DNA of 64,000 nt from the NCBI RefSeq assembly GCF_000969825.1, contig NZ_KQ033919.1, forward strand, positions 2,660,671 to 2,724,670, given 5' to 3'. The DNA comes from Parabacteroides gordonii MS-1 = DSM 23371 (lineage in GTDB: Bacteria > Bacteroidota > Bacteroidia > Bacteroidales > Tannerellaceae). A model generated the notes under the pieces. The model had not been told where the DNA came from. It saw only the letters and a list, made by a program, of their open reading frames with translations, and searched no databases. Of this stretch, positions 52,148 to 61,331 are shown piece after piece. How positions within the stretch are numbered: position 1 is the stretch's first letter; each line of letters starts with the position of its first letter. The position numbers were made by a program, and so were the translations under genes.

Positions 52148-52699
52148 TCACCAGTATAATATCAATCCTGCAATCCCAGCCAGGAAAATCATCAATATAG
52201 GATGAACCTTGAACTTCCAGGTGAGGATGAAGGCGGCACCGAAGATCAGGAAGCTTTTGTAATCGATGAAGTTTTCTTTGTTCATCAGCATTAATGCGGC
52301 GGCGGCGATCAGTCCAACCGTTGCAGGGCGCAGGCCGGTGAAAGCGGCAACTACGTATTTGTTGTTCTTGAATTTAGCAAAGAAATAGGAGATTACCAAT
52401 ACCAGGATGAATGAGGGCAGGCAGACGGCAAACGTTGTCAGGCAGGAACCCAGAACAGCCATCACAGGAGAATATCCGGCGTTATGAATAGCTGTGTACC
52501 CGATATAAGTCGCACTATTGATGCCGATCGGGCCCGGTGTCATCTGTGAGATTGCCACTATATCCGTGAACTCCTGCAGGGAAATCCATTTGTAACGGTC
52601 TACTACATCCGCCTGTATCAGTGAAAGCATGGCATATCCGCCACCAAAACCGAAGATGCCGATCTTCAGATAGACATAAAGTAACTGTAACCAGATCAT
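52148..52699 (-). CDS. Chromate transporter, short-chain (second half)
   Basis: 183 residues, about six helices: YVYLKIGIFGFGGGYAMLSLIQADVVDRYKWI, then FTDIVAISQMTPGPIGINSATYIGY, the CHR-domain motifs. Short-chain ChrA proteins come as pairs that act together. The natural substrate in Bacteroidales is not certain; chromate is the family name. It begins 1 bp after the partner's stop. Confidence 0.9.
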   Translation of the reverse strand: MIWLQLLYVYLKIGIFGFGGGYAMLSLIQADVVDRYKWISLQEFTDIVAISQMTPGPIGINSATYIGYTAIHNAGYSPVMAVLGSCLTTFAVCLPSFILVLVISYFFAKFKNNKYVVAAFTGLRPATVGLIAAAALMLMNKENFIDYKSFLIFGAAFILTWKFKVHPILMIFLAGIAGLILYW

Positions 52700-52700
52700 A

Positions 52701-53231
52701 TCAATTCTTCTTTATCTTTAAACCATACACTAATCCTCCGGCAATAGCCGCCAGGATAATCCATACCGGCGAAACGCCCCCCATCCAGATAAGCAATGCC
52801 GCCACAATCGGAATGATCATCGTCAGGTAGTTGAGCTTAATGGAGCGTGCCGTAGTAATACAGGGAACTGCGATCAGGGCGACAACGGCCGGACGCAGCC
52901 CTTTGAATATCTTTTCCACCCATTCGTTATCCTGAACCTGGGTAAAGAATGTGGCGATCAGCAGGATGATCAGGAACGAGGGCAGGATCGTACCGAGTGC
53001 ACAGACCACGCTTCCCATGTTCTTTTTCAGCTTGTAGCCTACAAAGATGGATATGTTGACCGCGAAAATACCCGGCAACGACTGTGCAACGGAAAAGAGG
53101 TCGATGAAATCTTCTTTGGATAGCCAGCCGCGGTCTACGACTTCCCGCTGTATCAACGGTAACATGGCATATCCGCCGCCTATTGTACCCACACCAATTT
53201 TGAGGAAAGTAAGAAAGAGCGTCCAATACAT
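52701..53231 (-). CDS. Chromate transporter, short-chain (first half)
   Basis: 176 residues with the same CHR motifs: FLKIGVGTIGGGYAMLPLIQREVVDR and FIDLFSVAQSLPGIFAVNISIFVGYKL. A PG motif sits where the partner has TPGPIG. Together with 52148-52699 it makes the two-subunit transporter. Downstream of the EnvC-like gene by 36 bp. Confidence 0.9.
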   Translation of the reverse strand: MYWTLFLTFLKIGVGTIGGGYAMLPLIQREVVDRGWLSKEDFIDLFSVAQSLPGIFAVNISIFVGYKLKKNMGSVVCALGTILPSFLIILLIATFFTQVQDNEWVEKIFKGLRPAVVALIAVPCITTARSIKLNYLTMIIPIVAALLIWMGGVSPVWIILAAIAGGLVYGLKIKKN

Positions 53232-53267
53232 AATAATCCTGTTAAAATCGGGGCAAAGATACGAAAA

Positions 53268-54578
53268 TTAATCAAGCCACGGGGTAGGATTCAGTTTCGT
53301 CTTTTCTTTCCAGAGCTGGAAATGAAGGATTGTTGCATTGCCGGCCTCCGTATCGGTGAATATCTTGCCGATAGCCTGACGGGTGCTGACCTTATCGCCT
53401 GCCTTTACATAGACCTGGCTCAGGTTACTGTAGACTGTCAGATAGTTACCGTGACGGACGATCACCGAATTGTTGTAACCGGGCACTACGAATACACGGG
53501 TCACTTCACCGTTGAATATCGCGCGGGCATCTCCTCCCGGTGTCGTCTGGATATCGATACCGCTGTTGTTGGTGCGGACGTATTTGAGTTCCGAGTGCTG
53601 CTGTTCGCCGAAGGTACCGACAATGGTATAGCGTCCTGATACCGGGAACGGCAGGCGTCCACGGTTGCTGGCAAAGTCGTCGGAGAGCTTTTTCTCCGCC
53701 TTGGTCATGGCGTAACCGCCTTTGGTGTCGGCTACACGCTCTTCGCGGATAGGTTCCTGCACAGGCTCTTTTCCTTCGGCTTTTGCCTTGGCATTGGCCT
53801 TTTCACGGGCACGGCGTTCGCGTTCGCGGGCTGCCTTGGCTTCCGCTTCGGCACGGGCTATTTCTTCTGCGATCTGTTTTTCGATCTGGCGGTTCAGGGC
53901 GTTGGCCTGTTGCTGTTTCTTCCGGAGTTCGTCCTTCAGTTGCTTTTGTTTCTTGTTGAGTTGTTGTACCTCTACTTTCTGGCTGCTTTCTTCGGTCTGA
54001 AGCTTCTGGCTTTCCTGTTCGCGGGTTCCCAGCAAGGCATTCTTTTCGGAACGGGTCTTTTCCAGTTCCCGCTGTTTCAGGTTGATCTCCGTTTGTTTGT
54101 CGATGATCTCCGTAGCCTGGTGTTTTTGCCAGTCGGAATATTCGCGCAGGTAGCGCATACGGCGCATAGACTGGGCGAAGTTGTCGGCAGAGAGGATGAA
54201 CAAGAGCTTATCCTGCGAATTGCGACGTTTATAGAGGCTTTGTGCGGACTTACCGTAGTTGGCGCGTTTCTCCCCCAGTTCTTTTTCCAGCTTGTTGATC
54301 TCGCGGCGGGTGGCAGCGATCTGGTTATCTATCTCACTTACTTCCTGGTTGAGCAGGCTGATCACTTTCTTTCGCGAAAGGATCTGCTGCGAGAGCAGGT
54401 TGAGGCGGTTGAGGGAGTTTTGGGCTGTCTGGGTTGTCTCTTTCAGTAACTGGTTTGTCATTTCTATCTCGGCCAGCGCTTTCTTTCGCTGTTCTTCAAG
54501 CTGTCTCACCCGGGCGGACTTCTGTCCGAAGGCGGTCAGGGCAGATAACGTGAATATGACAATCCAAATATACTTCAT
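53268..54578 (-). CDS. EnvC-like murein hydrolase activator (degenerate M23)
   Basis: 436 residues. Signal (LSALTAFGQ), a long coiled coil (about 20-270, many KQ/EL heptads), then a LytM domain: FGEQQHSELKYVRTNNSGIDIQT, VTRVFVVPGYNNSVIVRHGNYLTVYSNL, ILHFQLWKEKTKLNP. Active M23 enzymes have HxxxD and HxH; here the first His is Asn (NNSGID) and HxH is HFQ, so the domain cannot bind zinc normally and should act as an activator of cell-splitting amidases. It starts 2 bp after the DUF4292 gene. Confidence 0.9.
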   Translation of the reverse strand: MKYIWIVIFTLSALTAFGQKSARVRQLEEQRKKALAEIEMTNQLLKETTQTAQNSLNRLNLLSQQILSRKKVISLLNQEVSEIDNQIAATRREINKLEKELGEKRANYGKSAQSLYKRRNSQDKLLFILSADNFAQSMRRMRYLREYSDWQKHQATEIIDKQTEINLKQRELEKTRSEKNALLGTREQESQKLQTEESSQKVEVQQLNKKQKQLKDELRKKQQQANALNRQIEKQIAEEIARAEAEAKAARERERRAREKANAKAKAEGKEPVQEPIREERVADTKGGYAMTKAEKKLSDDFASNRGRLPFPVSGRYTIVGTFGEQQHSELKYVRTNNSGIDIQTTPGGDARAIFNGEVTRVFVVPGYNNSVIVRHGNYLTVYSNLSQVYVKAGDKVSTRQAIGKIFTDTEAGNATILHFQLWKEKTKLNPTPWLD

Positions 54579-54580
54579 CT

Positions 54581-55510
54581 CTATTTCTGGCTATTACTGA
54601 TTGACTTTATGATTTGTGCAAAGGTAATACGTTTATATTTAGCAGGAATAGAAAAATCGAGATTAACAGGCACATTTGTCTGTATACGGGAGAAACGGAA
54701 GGCGATACCTCCCTGTGAGGAGCCGTTTGCCAGTACGTTCACGTCCATCAGCTGGGGGAAAGGTTGTCCGTCCGTTACACGGAAATCCGAATAGTCCCAT
54801 TGCAGGGCGTATTGTTCGGACGGGTCTGTGATATAGGTAGACAGCAGTTTCTCCTCGCCATCGGCAAAGAAGGTATAGAGTAGCCCAAGAGCATCTTTTA
54901 CCTTGATCTCGGCTTTATCTCCGTCCTGATTCAGCTTGAAACGTTTGAATTGCTTCGGCTCGATCTCCTGATAACCGGGCAGGAAGATACGGTTGGTGAA
55001 CAATGCCTGCAGGTTATAGAAGTTGAACTCGATCGGAGTTTGTCCTTTCAGGTCGGCATAGCGCTCGGCTACGTAGCGTTTGTTCATGCGGTCGATTACC
55101 TTGATACTGTCAACGGTAAACTCAGCACGGAATACCTCTATCCCGAGGAACGGTTGTACGGATAGCTGGAAGGCACTGTCGCGCACCATCTTCAGGTCTA
55201 CACGGGAACTCATATTGTTTTTAGGCATCTTCAACTCCGCATTCAGGCGGGCGGTCAGGGTGTTGAACTGAAAAGCCCGTTCTTCCATCAGCTCGAAGAA
55301 CTCGTTATGTGCCTTGGCTCCGCCGGATACGATCGTTCCGATCTTCTTGGATGACTTACAACCGGAAAAGAATAAGATGAGCAATAAAATAAAAAATAAA
55401 CCCACCCGTTCCCGTGCCTGACACGGGATCGCAAAGGCACCGGCCTTTAACCGTTGGTTCTTCTGCGGCCCCGCGTCGGGCGCGGGGACATGGCCTGTCA
55501 TCTTTCTCAT
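54581..55510 (-). CDS. DUF4292 lipoprotein with repeat-derived N-terminal extension
   Basis: 309 residues from ATG 55510 (ATGA overlap with the TPR gene stop). The real lipoprotein signal is at about 36-51 (GLFFILLLILFFSGC) and the DUF4292 body follows (AELKMPKNNMSSRVDLKM..., LGIEVFRAEFTVDSI). The first ~35 residues are odd, Pro/Gly/Ala/Arg-rich, and are encoded by three palindromes (55411-55487). A GTG codon at 55405 would give a short normal signal. A LolB-like outer-membrane role is suggested by family resemblance only. Confidence 0.82.
   Translation of the reverse strand: MRKMTGHVPAPDAGPQKNQRLKAGAFAIPCQARERVGLFFILLLILFFSGCKSSKKIGTIVSGGAKAHNEFFELMEERAFQFNTLTARLNAELKMPKNNMSSRVDLKMVRDSAFQLSVQPFLGIEVFRAEFTVDSIKVIDRMNKRYVAERYADLKGQTPIEFNFYNLQALFTNRIFLPGYQEIEPKQFKRFKLNQDGDKAEIKVKDALGLLYTFFADGEEKLLSTYITDPSEQYALQWDYSDFRVTDGQPFPQLMDVNVLANGSSQGGIAFRFSRIQTNVPVNLDFSIPAKYKRITFAQIIKSISNSQK
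55411..55487. repeat. Cluster of three palindromes in the DUF4292 N-terminal codons
   Basis: CCCGTGCCTGACACGGG (55411-55427), AAAGGCACCGGCCTTT (55433-55448) and CCCCGCGTCGGGCGCGGGG (55469-55487). The cluster looks like an inserted REP-type element that has become coding. Confidence 0.65.
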
Positions 55511-57267
55511 TGGGCAACCTCCTCTTCGATGTATTTGCCTTCGATTATCTTGCGGTCGAGCACTTCGCTTTCCTTACCCAGTTCGCGGGCTTTCTTCCAC
55601 TGTTCGACGGCTTTGTCTTTATCGCCTGTCATGTAGAGGATGTCACCGTAGTGGTCTACCAGCTCTGCACTTTTTGTATTATCCTTCTCCAACGCACTTT
55701 CGATGTATATCTTGGCAAGGGTGTAATTGCCCTGTACGAAGAATATCCAGGCGTAGGTGTCGAGATAAGTGGCATTGTCCGGTTCGAGTTTGATACATTG
55801 TGCACTCATGCGCTCCGCTTTCTTCAGGTCTTTCTTGTCCAAAGAAAGGAAGTAAGCGTAGTTGTTGAGGACAACGATGTTATTGTCGTTATATTTCAAT
55901 GCTTCGTCGTAGGCTTTATAGGTCTGATCCATTTGCTTCATCTGGTAGTAGATGTCACCGATCTGGCCGTAAAAGTCAGATTTCAACCTCGGGTTCTCCG
56001 CTGGGATGATGTCGATACCGGCATAGTAAGTGTTCAGGGCTTCCTGATACTTTTCCTGCTGGTAGTAAGCGATACCCAGGTAGAAATAATATTCCGGGGC
56101 ATCCGGAAACAGCTCCTGGCATTTGGTACAGATGCGGATCACTTCCGGTATATCTTCGGCTTTGAGCGACATGTTGAGAAGCTGCTGCCAGGCTCCGGCA
56201 TTCTCCGGTTCCATTTCGGTGATGAGCTGGAACTGGAAACGTGCTTCATCCGTCTTTCCCTGCGAGAGAAGAAGGCTGCCGTACATCTGTTTCAGTTCGG
56301 TATCTTCCGGATGCTGTTCGAGCAAGGTCTGGAAGAGGGCGTTCGAACTGTCGGTATCTTTCTGCGTCTGTTGCAGTTTCAGGATATAACGGGAGAGGAT
56401 GCCTACTTTGGTATCTACATCCAGTTTCTCGTTGACCAGGGCAGTACGTATCTGTTCTTCGGCAGCGTCTTTGTTGCCGGTTGCTTCGTAGTAGTTGGCC
56501 ATCGATACGATATAGTAGGGATTGGCCGGGTCGATCTCATGCGCTTTGTCGTAGTAGGCACGTGCTTTTATCGTGTCGTTCTTTTCCAGATGAAGGTCGC
56601 CCAGGATGATCTGGTAACGGGCTTCCATCGGGTATTTGGCTGCCAGCTTCTCTATCTCCTTGAAGGCGGCGTCCGACTGCTCCAACGAATTGTAGAGCTT
56701 GTACTTTTGCATGGAGAGGGCTTCGTTCATGCCGATCGACGATTCGAGGGCGTTGTAGGCGTCGATAGCCTGTCCGATCTCGCCTTCCTGGGTCAGGGCT
56801 TCCGCCAGGTAATAGTTGAGCTCCGGCTTTCCGGGATAGGCTTTGAGCAGTTTCTCGTATTCTTCGGCGGCCTCTCCGTACATACCGAGGTTGCGGGAGA
56901 TGGTAGCCAGTGCCATGCGGTAGGTGAAGTTGTCGGCACTGTTGGCAACGGCTCGTTTCAGCATATCGACCGCTTTCTCGGGACGGTTCAGTTGTATGTA
57001 GAACGATGAAAGTTCGTACAATACAGGAGCGGCCGTAGAGTCGATGGCGAGACAGTGGTTAAAGGCGTCGAAAGCGGCGTCGAATTTACCGGCCGTCTTC
57101 AGGTTCAATCCTTCATAGAAGAAGTAATCGAACTTCCTTTGTTGGGCTGCATTGAGCTCGTTCGCTTTGGTGGGGACGTCTTTCTTTACTTCTTCAGCCT
57201 GCAACGGATGGATGCCTGTAAGCAGAAGGAGTGAAAAGAGTATCCCGTATATTAATTGTTTCAACAT
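55507..57267 (-). CDS. Exported TPR-repeat protein
   Basis: 586 residues. Signal ending IHPLQA, then about a dozen TPR units (FYEGLNLKTAGKFDAAFDAFNHCLAIDS, YYDKAHEIDPANPYYIVSMANYYEATG, YFYLGIAYYQQEKYQEALNTYYAGIDI). It should be a periplasmic or outer-membrane-facing scaffold. Together with dut, DUF4292 and EnvC it forms an order often seen in Bacteroidetes; this points to envelope assembly (inference). Confidence 0.9.
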   Translation of the reverse strand: MLKQLIYGILFSLLLLTGIHPLQAEEVKKDVPTKANELNAAQQRKFDYFFYEGLNLKTAGKFDAAFDAFNHCLAIDSTAAPVLYELSSFYIQLNRPEKAVDMLKRAVANSADNFTYRMALATISRNLGMYGEAAEEYEKLLKAYPGKPELNYYLAEALTQEGEIGQAIDAYNALESSIGMNEALSMQKYKLYNSLEQSDAAFKEIEKLAAKYPMEARYQIILGDLHLEKNDTIKARAYYDKAHEIDPANPYYIVSMANYYEATGNKDAAEEQIRTALVNEKLDVDTKVGILSRYILKLQQTQKDTDSSNALFQTLLEQHPEDTELKQMYGSLLLSQGKTDEARFQFQLITEMEPENAGAWQQLLNMSLKAEDIPEVIRICTKCQELFPDAPEYYFYLGIAYYQQEKYQEALNTYYAGIDIIPAENPRLKSDFYGQIGDIYYQMKQMDQTYKAYDEALKYNDNNIVVLNNYAYFLSLDKKDLKKAERMSAQCIKLEPDNATYLDTYAWIFFVQGNYTLAKIYIESALEKDNTKSAELVDHYGDILYMTGDKDKAVEQWKKARELGKESEVLDRKIIEGKYIEEEVAQ

Positions 57268-57313
57268 ATATATTATTCTATGTTCTTATTTTAATCTGAT
57301 TTGTTACGGTAGT

Positions 57314-57392
57314 CGTCAACGGTAACTGACGGCCTCCGTCAACGAGGGGTGACGACCTCCGTCAACGCCCTTTGACGATCACCGTCAAAAGG
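57314..57392. repeat. Tandem palindromic 23-bp repeats between dut and the TPR gene
   Basis: Three units of exactly 23 bp (57314-57336, 57337-57359, 57360-57382), each CGTCAACG-N5-TGACG plus a 5-base spacer, then a partial fourth (CGTCAAAAGG). Each unit is a CGTCA/TGACG palindrome. Confidence 0.85.
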
Positions 57393-57397
57393 AGGGT

Positions 57398-57832
57398 CTA
57401 TTTCTTGCCCGTATGTCCGAAACCTCCGGCTCCCCGTTCCGTATCGTCCAGTACCTCTACCGGCTTCCAGTCGATCTGGCTGTAGGTGGCGATTACCATC
57501 TGGCAGATACGCTCCCCGTCATTCACGGTGAATGGCTCGGAAGAGAGGTTGACCAGGATAACGCCGATCTCGCCACGGTAGTCCGCATCGATCGTGCCCG
57601 GTGTATTCAACAGAGTGATACCGTGTTTCAGTGCCAGGCCGCTACGCGGACGCATCTGTGCTTCGTATCCTTCGGGAAGGGCGATGTAGAGCCCTGTCGG
57701 GATCAGTTTACGTTCCAGCGGTTTTAATACTACGGGTTCTGTCAGGTTTGCACGGATATCCATACCTGCCGATAATTCGGTTGCATAGGCAGGCAGCGGA
57801 TGATGTGACTTATTAATTATCTTTACTTCCAT
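57398..57832 (-). CDS. dut: dUTP diphosphatase
   Basis: 144 residues with the five trimeric dUTPase motifs: [44 protein letters not shown] and [11 protein letters not shown]. It hydrolyses dUTP to dUMP and pyrophosphate, keeping uracil out of DNA and supplying dUMP. It follows ispG by 40 bp; the tandem palindromes lie between its stop and the TPR gene. Confidence 0.96.
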   Translation of the reverse strand: MEVKIINKSHHPLPAYATELSAGMDIRANLTEPVVLKPLERKLIPTGLYIALPEGYEAQMRPRSGLALKHGITLLNTPGTIDADYRGEIGVILVNLSSEPFTVNDGERICQMVIATYSQIDWKPVEVLDDTERGAGGFGHTGKK

Positions 57833-57872
57833 TATTATATCTTGATTTTGAGGGACGAAGATAGTACAAATA

Positions 57873-59708
57873 TCAGTTCTGCCAGTCTCCGTTCTCTTTT
57901 ATTAACTGAACTAAACGTTCTACTGCATCTTCTTCAGCGACGTTTTTCAGTACGCATTCCTTGCCTTTGTAGAGGCTGATCTGTCCGCGTCCGGCACCTA
58001 CGTAACCATAGTCGGCATCGGCCATTTCACCGGGGCCGTTTACGATACAACCCATGATACCGATCTTCAACCCTTTCAGATGTGAAGTGGCTTCTTTGAT
58101 ACGGGCGATGGTGGTCTGCAGGTCGTAAAGCGTACGTCCGCAGCTGGGGCAGGAGATATATTCTGTTTTGCTGATACGGGTACGGGTAGCCTGCAGGATA
58201 CCGAACATGCAGCTGTCGGTCGTCGTCGCTTCGCAATCGTCGTCTTGCAGCATAAGGCCGTTGCCGAAACCGTCGAGCAACAGTGTTCCGAAGTCGGCAG
58301 CCGATTTCAGTTGCAGCGACTCTTTATCCGTCTCATGATATTCACGGTGCAGAATGACGGGGACATCGCAACCGGCAATCATCAGTTTGTGCATGGCGGC
58401 ACGCTGTGAGCCTACTGCGTTCCGGTGATGCGTGCTTAGCACGACTACGACGGTCGGGTCTTGTTTTAGGATCTCCAGCGTACGGCTTGTCAGGTCGTTG
58501 AATGTCAGACGAATGAACTTCAACGGAGAGTTGAATTTCTTCATTTCTTCTATTTCAGAGGCGATGAAGTAAGGGAATGCATTCGGACGTTCTTTCCAGA
58601 AATGGGCGTCGACCAGCATGCGGAACGTGTCGGGAAGGTTTTCGGGATCTTCCGCCCCGATATAGATATAGTCCGGCATGGACAAATGATCGAATTCAAA
58701 GTCGCCGTTGCTGCGGTCGGAGATCACGATGGGGGGGAAGTTCCCGCCGATGCCTTCCGCTACACGGCTGATGCGGCGGGTGGCGGTGATCGGATCGTAA
58801 CCGGGGGTGAGGCTGGCAGTGATCGGCTTGTGCCCCTGGCGTTCCAGGATATAGTCGACCAGTTTACGGGCAACCGGCATTTCTGCTTCCGGGTCTTCGC
58901 TGAGGGAGACGCGGATCGTGTCGCCTATGCCGTCAGTCAGCAAGGTGCCTATGCCGACGGCGCTTTTGATACGGCCGTCTTCGCCGTCTCCGGCTTCTGT
59001 TACTCCCAGGTGAAGCGGGTAGTGCATACCTTCGGCTTCCATTGTCCGGACAAGCAGGCGTACGGTCTTCACCATTACGACCGTGTTGGATGCTTTGATG
59101 GAGATAACTACGTCCGGGAAATTCTCATCCCGGCAGATGCGCAGGAATTCCATGCAGGAAGCAACCATTCCTTCGGGGGTATCACCATACCGGCTCATGA
59201 TGCGGTCGGACAGTGATCCGTGATTTACGCCAATGCGGATGGCGGTACCGTGTTCTTTACAGATGTTAAGGAAAGGGACAAAACGGTCGCGTATCTTCTG
59301 TAATTCGGCGGCGTATTCTTCGTCGGTATATTCCAGAAGATCGAATGTCTTTACTTTGTCAACGTAATTGCCGGGGTTGATGCGCACTTTTTCCACTTCT
59401 TCAGCGGCAGCATCGGCGGCTCTGGGGTTGAAGTGGATATCGGCTACCAAAGGAGTAGTGTATCCCTGTGCGTTCAGTTCTTTGCGGATTTCTCCCAGGT
59501 TACGGGCTTCGCGTTCGCCCTGGGCTGTGAAACGTACATATTCCGCTCCCGCTTCAATCATGCGGATGGCCTGGCGGACGGCGGCTTCGGTGTCCATGGT
59601 CGAAACGTTTGCCATGGATTGGATACGTATCGGATTCTCATCTCCCAGCGGAGTGTTCCCTATGTTGACAACAGACGATTTACGGCGACTGTAATTAAAG
59701 TAATCCAT
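57873..59708 (-). CDS. ispG: 4-hydroxy-3-methylbut-2-enyl-diphosphate synthase (long IspG)
   Basis: 611 residues, longer than the roughly 370 of E. coli because of the inserted domain seen in Bacteroidetes, plants and Chlamydia. The N-terminal TIM barrel starts [26 protein letters not shown]; the iron-sulfur cysteines are in [13 protein letters not shown] and [16 protein letters not shown]. Penultimate step of the MEP isoprenoid pathway, in the cytoplasm. Between purE (86 bp, with a hairpin) and dut. Confidence 0.97.
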   Translation of the reverse strand: MDYFNYSRRKSSVVNIGNTPLGDENPIRIQSMANVSTMDTEAAVRQAIRMIEAGAEYVRFTAQGEREARNLGEIRKELNAQGYTTPLVADIHFNPRAADAAAEEVEKVRINPGNYVDKVKTFDLLEYTDEEYAAELQKIRDRFVPFLNICKEHGTAIRIGVNHGSLSDRIMSRYGDTPEGMVASCMEFLRICRDENFPDVVISIKASNTVVMVKTVRLLVRTMEAEGMHYPLHLGVTEAGDGEDGRIKSAVGIGTLLTDGIGDTIRVSLSEDPEAEMPVARKLVDYILERQGHKPITASLTPGYDPITATRRISRVAEGIGGNFPPIVISDRSNGDFEFDHLSMPDYIYIGAEDPENLPDTFRMLVDAHFWKERPNAFPYFIASEIEEMKKFNSPLKFIRLTFNDLTSRTLEILKQDPTVVVVLSTHHRNAVGSQRAAMHKLMIAGCDVPVILHREYHETDKESLQLKSAADFGTLLLDGFGNGLMLQDDDCEATTTDSCMFGILQATRTRISKTEYISCPSCGRTLYDLQTTIARIKEATSHLKGLKIGIMGCIVNGPGEMADADYGYVGAGRGQISLYKGKECVLKNVAEEDAVERLVQLIKENGDWQN

Positions 59709-59716
59709 CTTTTATA

Positions 59717-59791
59717 GTTGACAAGTGGCAGTTCGCAGTTGACAGTTGAACCAGCCTTGTGACCGTCAACTGTCAGCTGTGAACTGTCAAC
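59717..59791. repeat. Long imperfect hairpin between purE and ispG
   Basis: GTTGAC...GACAGTTGA on the left pairs with TCAACTGTC...GTCAAC on the right around a ~16-base loop, with a small insertion in the left arm. Built of repeated GTTGACAG/CTGTCAAC units. Confidence 0.75.
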
Positions 59792-59794
59792 TGA

Positions 59795-60301
59795 TTAGTT
59801 AGTTTTGTATTTAAAAGATACCTGAGCCAACTCTTCGTTCGCTTTTACGATCTTTTTCTTTAGATTTTCTTTGTAATCGGCCAGCTTGCCCTGAAGTTGT
59901 TCGTCTCCGACAGCCAACATCTGGACAGCCAGGATACCGGCATTCAGTGCACCGTTGATACCGACTGTGGCAACAGGGATTCCCGGAGGCATCTGTACGA
60001 TAGCCAGCAGAGCATCCATACCATCGAGTGTCGAGTTGATGGGGACACCGATAACAGGCAGGGTAGTCATCGACGCGATAACACCACACAGGTGTGCAGC
60101 CATACCGGCAGCAGCAATAATAACTTTGATACCACGGTCTTTAGCGCCTTTGGCAAAGGCTTCCACTTCAGCCGGGGTACGGTGGGCAGACAAAGCGTGC
60201 ATTTCGAACGGGATCTCCATCTCGTCGAGCAGCTTGGCCGCTTTTTCCATTACGGGCAGGTCGGAAGTGCTGCCCATGATAATACTTACTACGGGTGTCA
60301 T
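59795..60301 (-). CDS. purE: N5-carboxyaminoimidazole ribonucleotide mutase
   Basis: 168 residues. SIIMGSTSDLPVMEKAAKLL and HALSAHRTPAEV hold the conserved active site (GS.SD and SAHR). It converts N5-CAIR to CAIR in purine synthesis. Directly abuts gcvH with no gap, so they are probably co-translated. Confidence 0.97.
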   Translation of the reverse strand: MTPVVSIIMGSTSDLPVMEKAAKLLDEMEIPFEMHALSAHRTPAEVEAFAKGAKDRGIKVIIAAAGMAAHLCGVIASMTTLPVIGVPINSTLDGMDALLAIVQMPPGIPVATVGINGALNAGILAVQMLAVGDEQLQGKLADYKENLKKKIVKANEELAQVSFKYKTN

Positions 60302-60682
60302 TTATTTTGCGATCAATTGTTCGTATTCGGCAGCAGACAACAGTTCGTCCAGTTCAGAAGGATCAGAGATAGAGATCTTGATCAGCCATCCGTTTCCATA
60401 AACGTCTTCGTTCACTAATTCAGGTTTGTCGTCCAGTTCCGAGTTTGCTTCGATCACTTCGCCACTAACCGGCATGAACAGGTCGGAAACCGTTTTTACA
60501 GCTTCGATCGTTCCGAAAACTTCTTCTTTGGCAACAACTTCACCTTCAGTTGTGATGTCAACGAAAACGATTTCACCTAGTTCGCCCTGAGCATAGTCAG
60601 TGATTCCGATATAGGCAACATTACCGTCCACACGAATCCATTCGTGATCTTTTGTGTACTTTAAATCAGCAGGAAAGTTCAT
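60302..60682 (-). CDS. gcvH: Glycine cleavage system H protein
   Basis: 126 residues. [34 protein letters not shown] is the family opening and the lipoyl lysine is in [20 protein letters not shown]. It shuttles the aminomethyl group in glycine cleavage. The other gcv genes are not in this window. Between the PAP2-like gene and purE. Confidence 0.97.
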   Translation of the reverse strand: MNFPADLKYTKDHEWIRVDGNVAYIGITDYAQGELGEIVFVDITTEGEVVAKEEVFGTIEAVKTVSDLFMPVSGEVIEANSELDDKPELVNEDVYGNGWLIKISISDPSELDELLSAAEYEQLIAK

Positions 60683-60698
60683 AATTTTAGTGTTTTTA

Positions 60699-61319
60699 TT
60701 AGATGAATAAATAGATATAACTTAATAATGAAGCTACAAAGGTACATATAAATCCGAGACAAAAGCCAGCATATACCTGCATCGGTGTATGCCGTTTTAA
60801 AAAGATACGCGACGTACCGACCAAACCGGCCGCCACAAGCACAATTATAAAGCCCCAGTAAGGATTTATAAGGTGGATACGGGCGATACCCATCATACCT
60901 CCCAGTAGTCCTCCGATCCCCAGCGTATGGGCACTGATCTTCCAGTAAAAGTTGATGAACAGGGATATCAGCAACGCGACGCATCCTCCCATCAGCAATG
61001 AAAGGAACCAGAAGGGAATCATCATCTTATACATATAAAAGATACAGACCATCATGGACGTGATGATGATCAGATAGGGAACGACTCGTTCTTTACGGTC
61101 TGTCAGCTCCAGGTCGCCGGCCGCTCCGTTCTTGACCATCAGATAAATGAACAGTCCCGGCACTACGGCTGTAGACAGGAACGCACCGCCTACCAGAAAC
61201 AGTTTCATGGTGGGGGGATAGATGGCAAGATATGTAAATGTCAGTACCAGTATTACTCCATACGTTACCATCAGCAACGGGTGGAACATACCGGATATTA
61301 TGTTTGAAAACAATCTCAT
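60699..61319 (-). CDS. PAP2-like membrane protein, degenerate active site
   Basis: 206 residues with about six helices. The three PAP2 motifs can be aligned but are changed: [10 protein letters not shown] for KX6[14 protein letters not shown] for PSGH, and [16 protein letters not shown] for SRX5HX3D, where the last Asp is missing. So it may be a non-catalytic relative or have altered chemistry. 12 bp after rpoN. Lipid-phosphate function is inference. Confidence 0.8.
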   Translation of the reverse strand: MRLFSNIISGMFHPLLMVTYGVILVLTFTYLAIYPPTMKLFLVGGAFLSTAVVPGLFIYLMVKNGAAGDLELTDRKERVVPYLIIITSMMVCIFYMYKMMIPFWFLSLLMGGCVALLISLFINFYWKISAHTLGIGGLLGGMMGIARIHLINPYWGFIIVLVAAGLVGTSRIFLKRHTPMQVYAGFCLGFICTFVASLLSYIYLFI

Positions 61320-61331
61320 AACGTTTCAACT

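Noticed and set aside
53268-54578. Active M23 metallopeptidase
   Set aside because: Key zinc ligands are replaced (Asn for the first His, HFQ for HxH), so the EnvC-type activator call is better.
54619-54626. TACCTTTG -7-like box before the EnvC-like gene
   Set aside because: It is made by the DUF4292 codons Ile-Thr-Phe-Ala and has no -33 partner; EnvC is 2 bp behind DUF4292 and probably read from the same message.
55414-57009. 531-codon plus-strand frame opposite the TPR gene
   Set aside because: Mirror of the repeated TPR codons; Phe/Val-rich without signal or domain.
57314-57392. CRISPR array
   Set aside because: Units are 23 bp with 5-base spacers, far too short for CRISPR spacers, and no cas genes are present.
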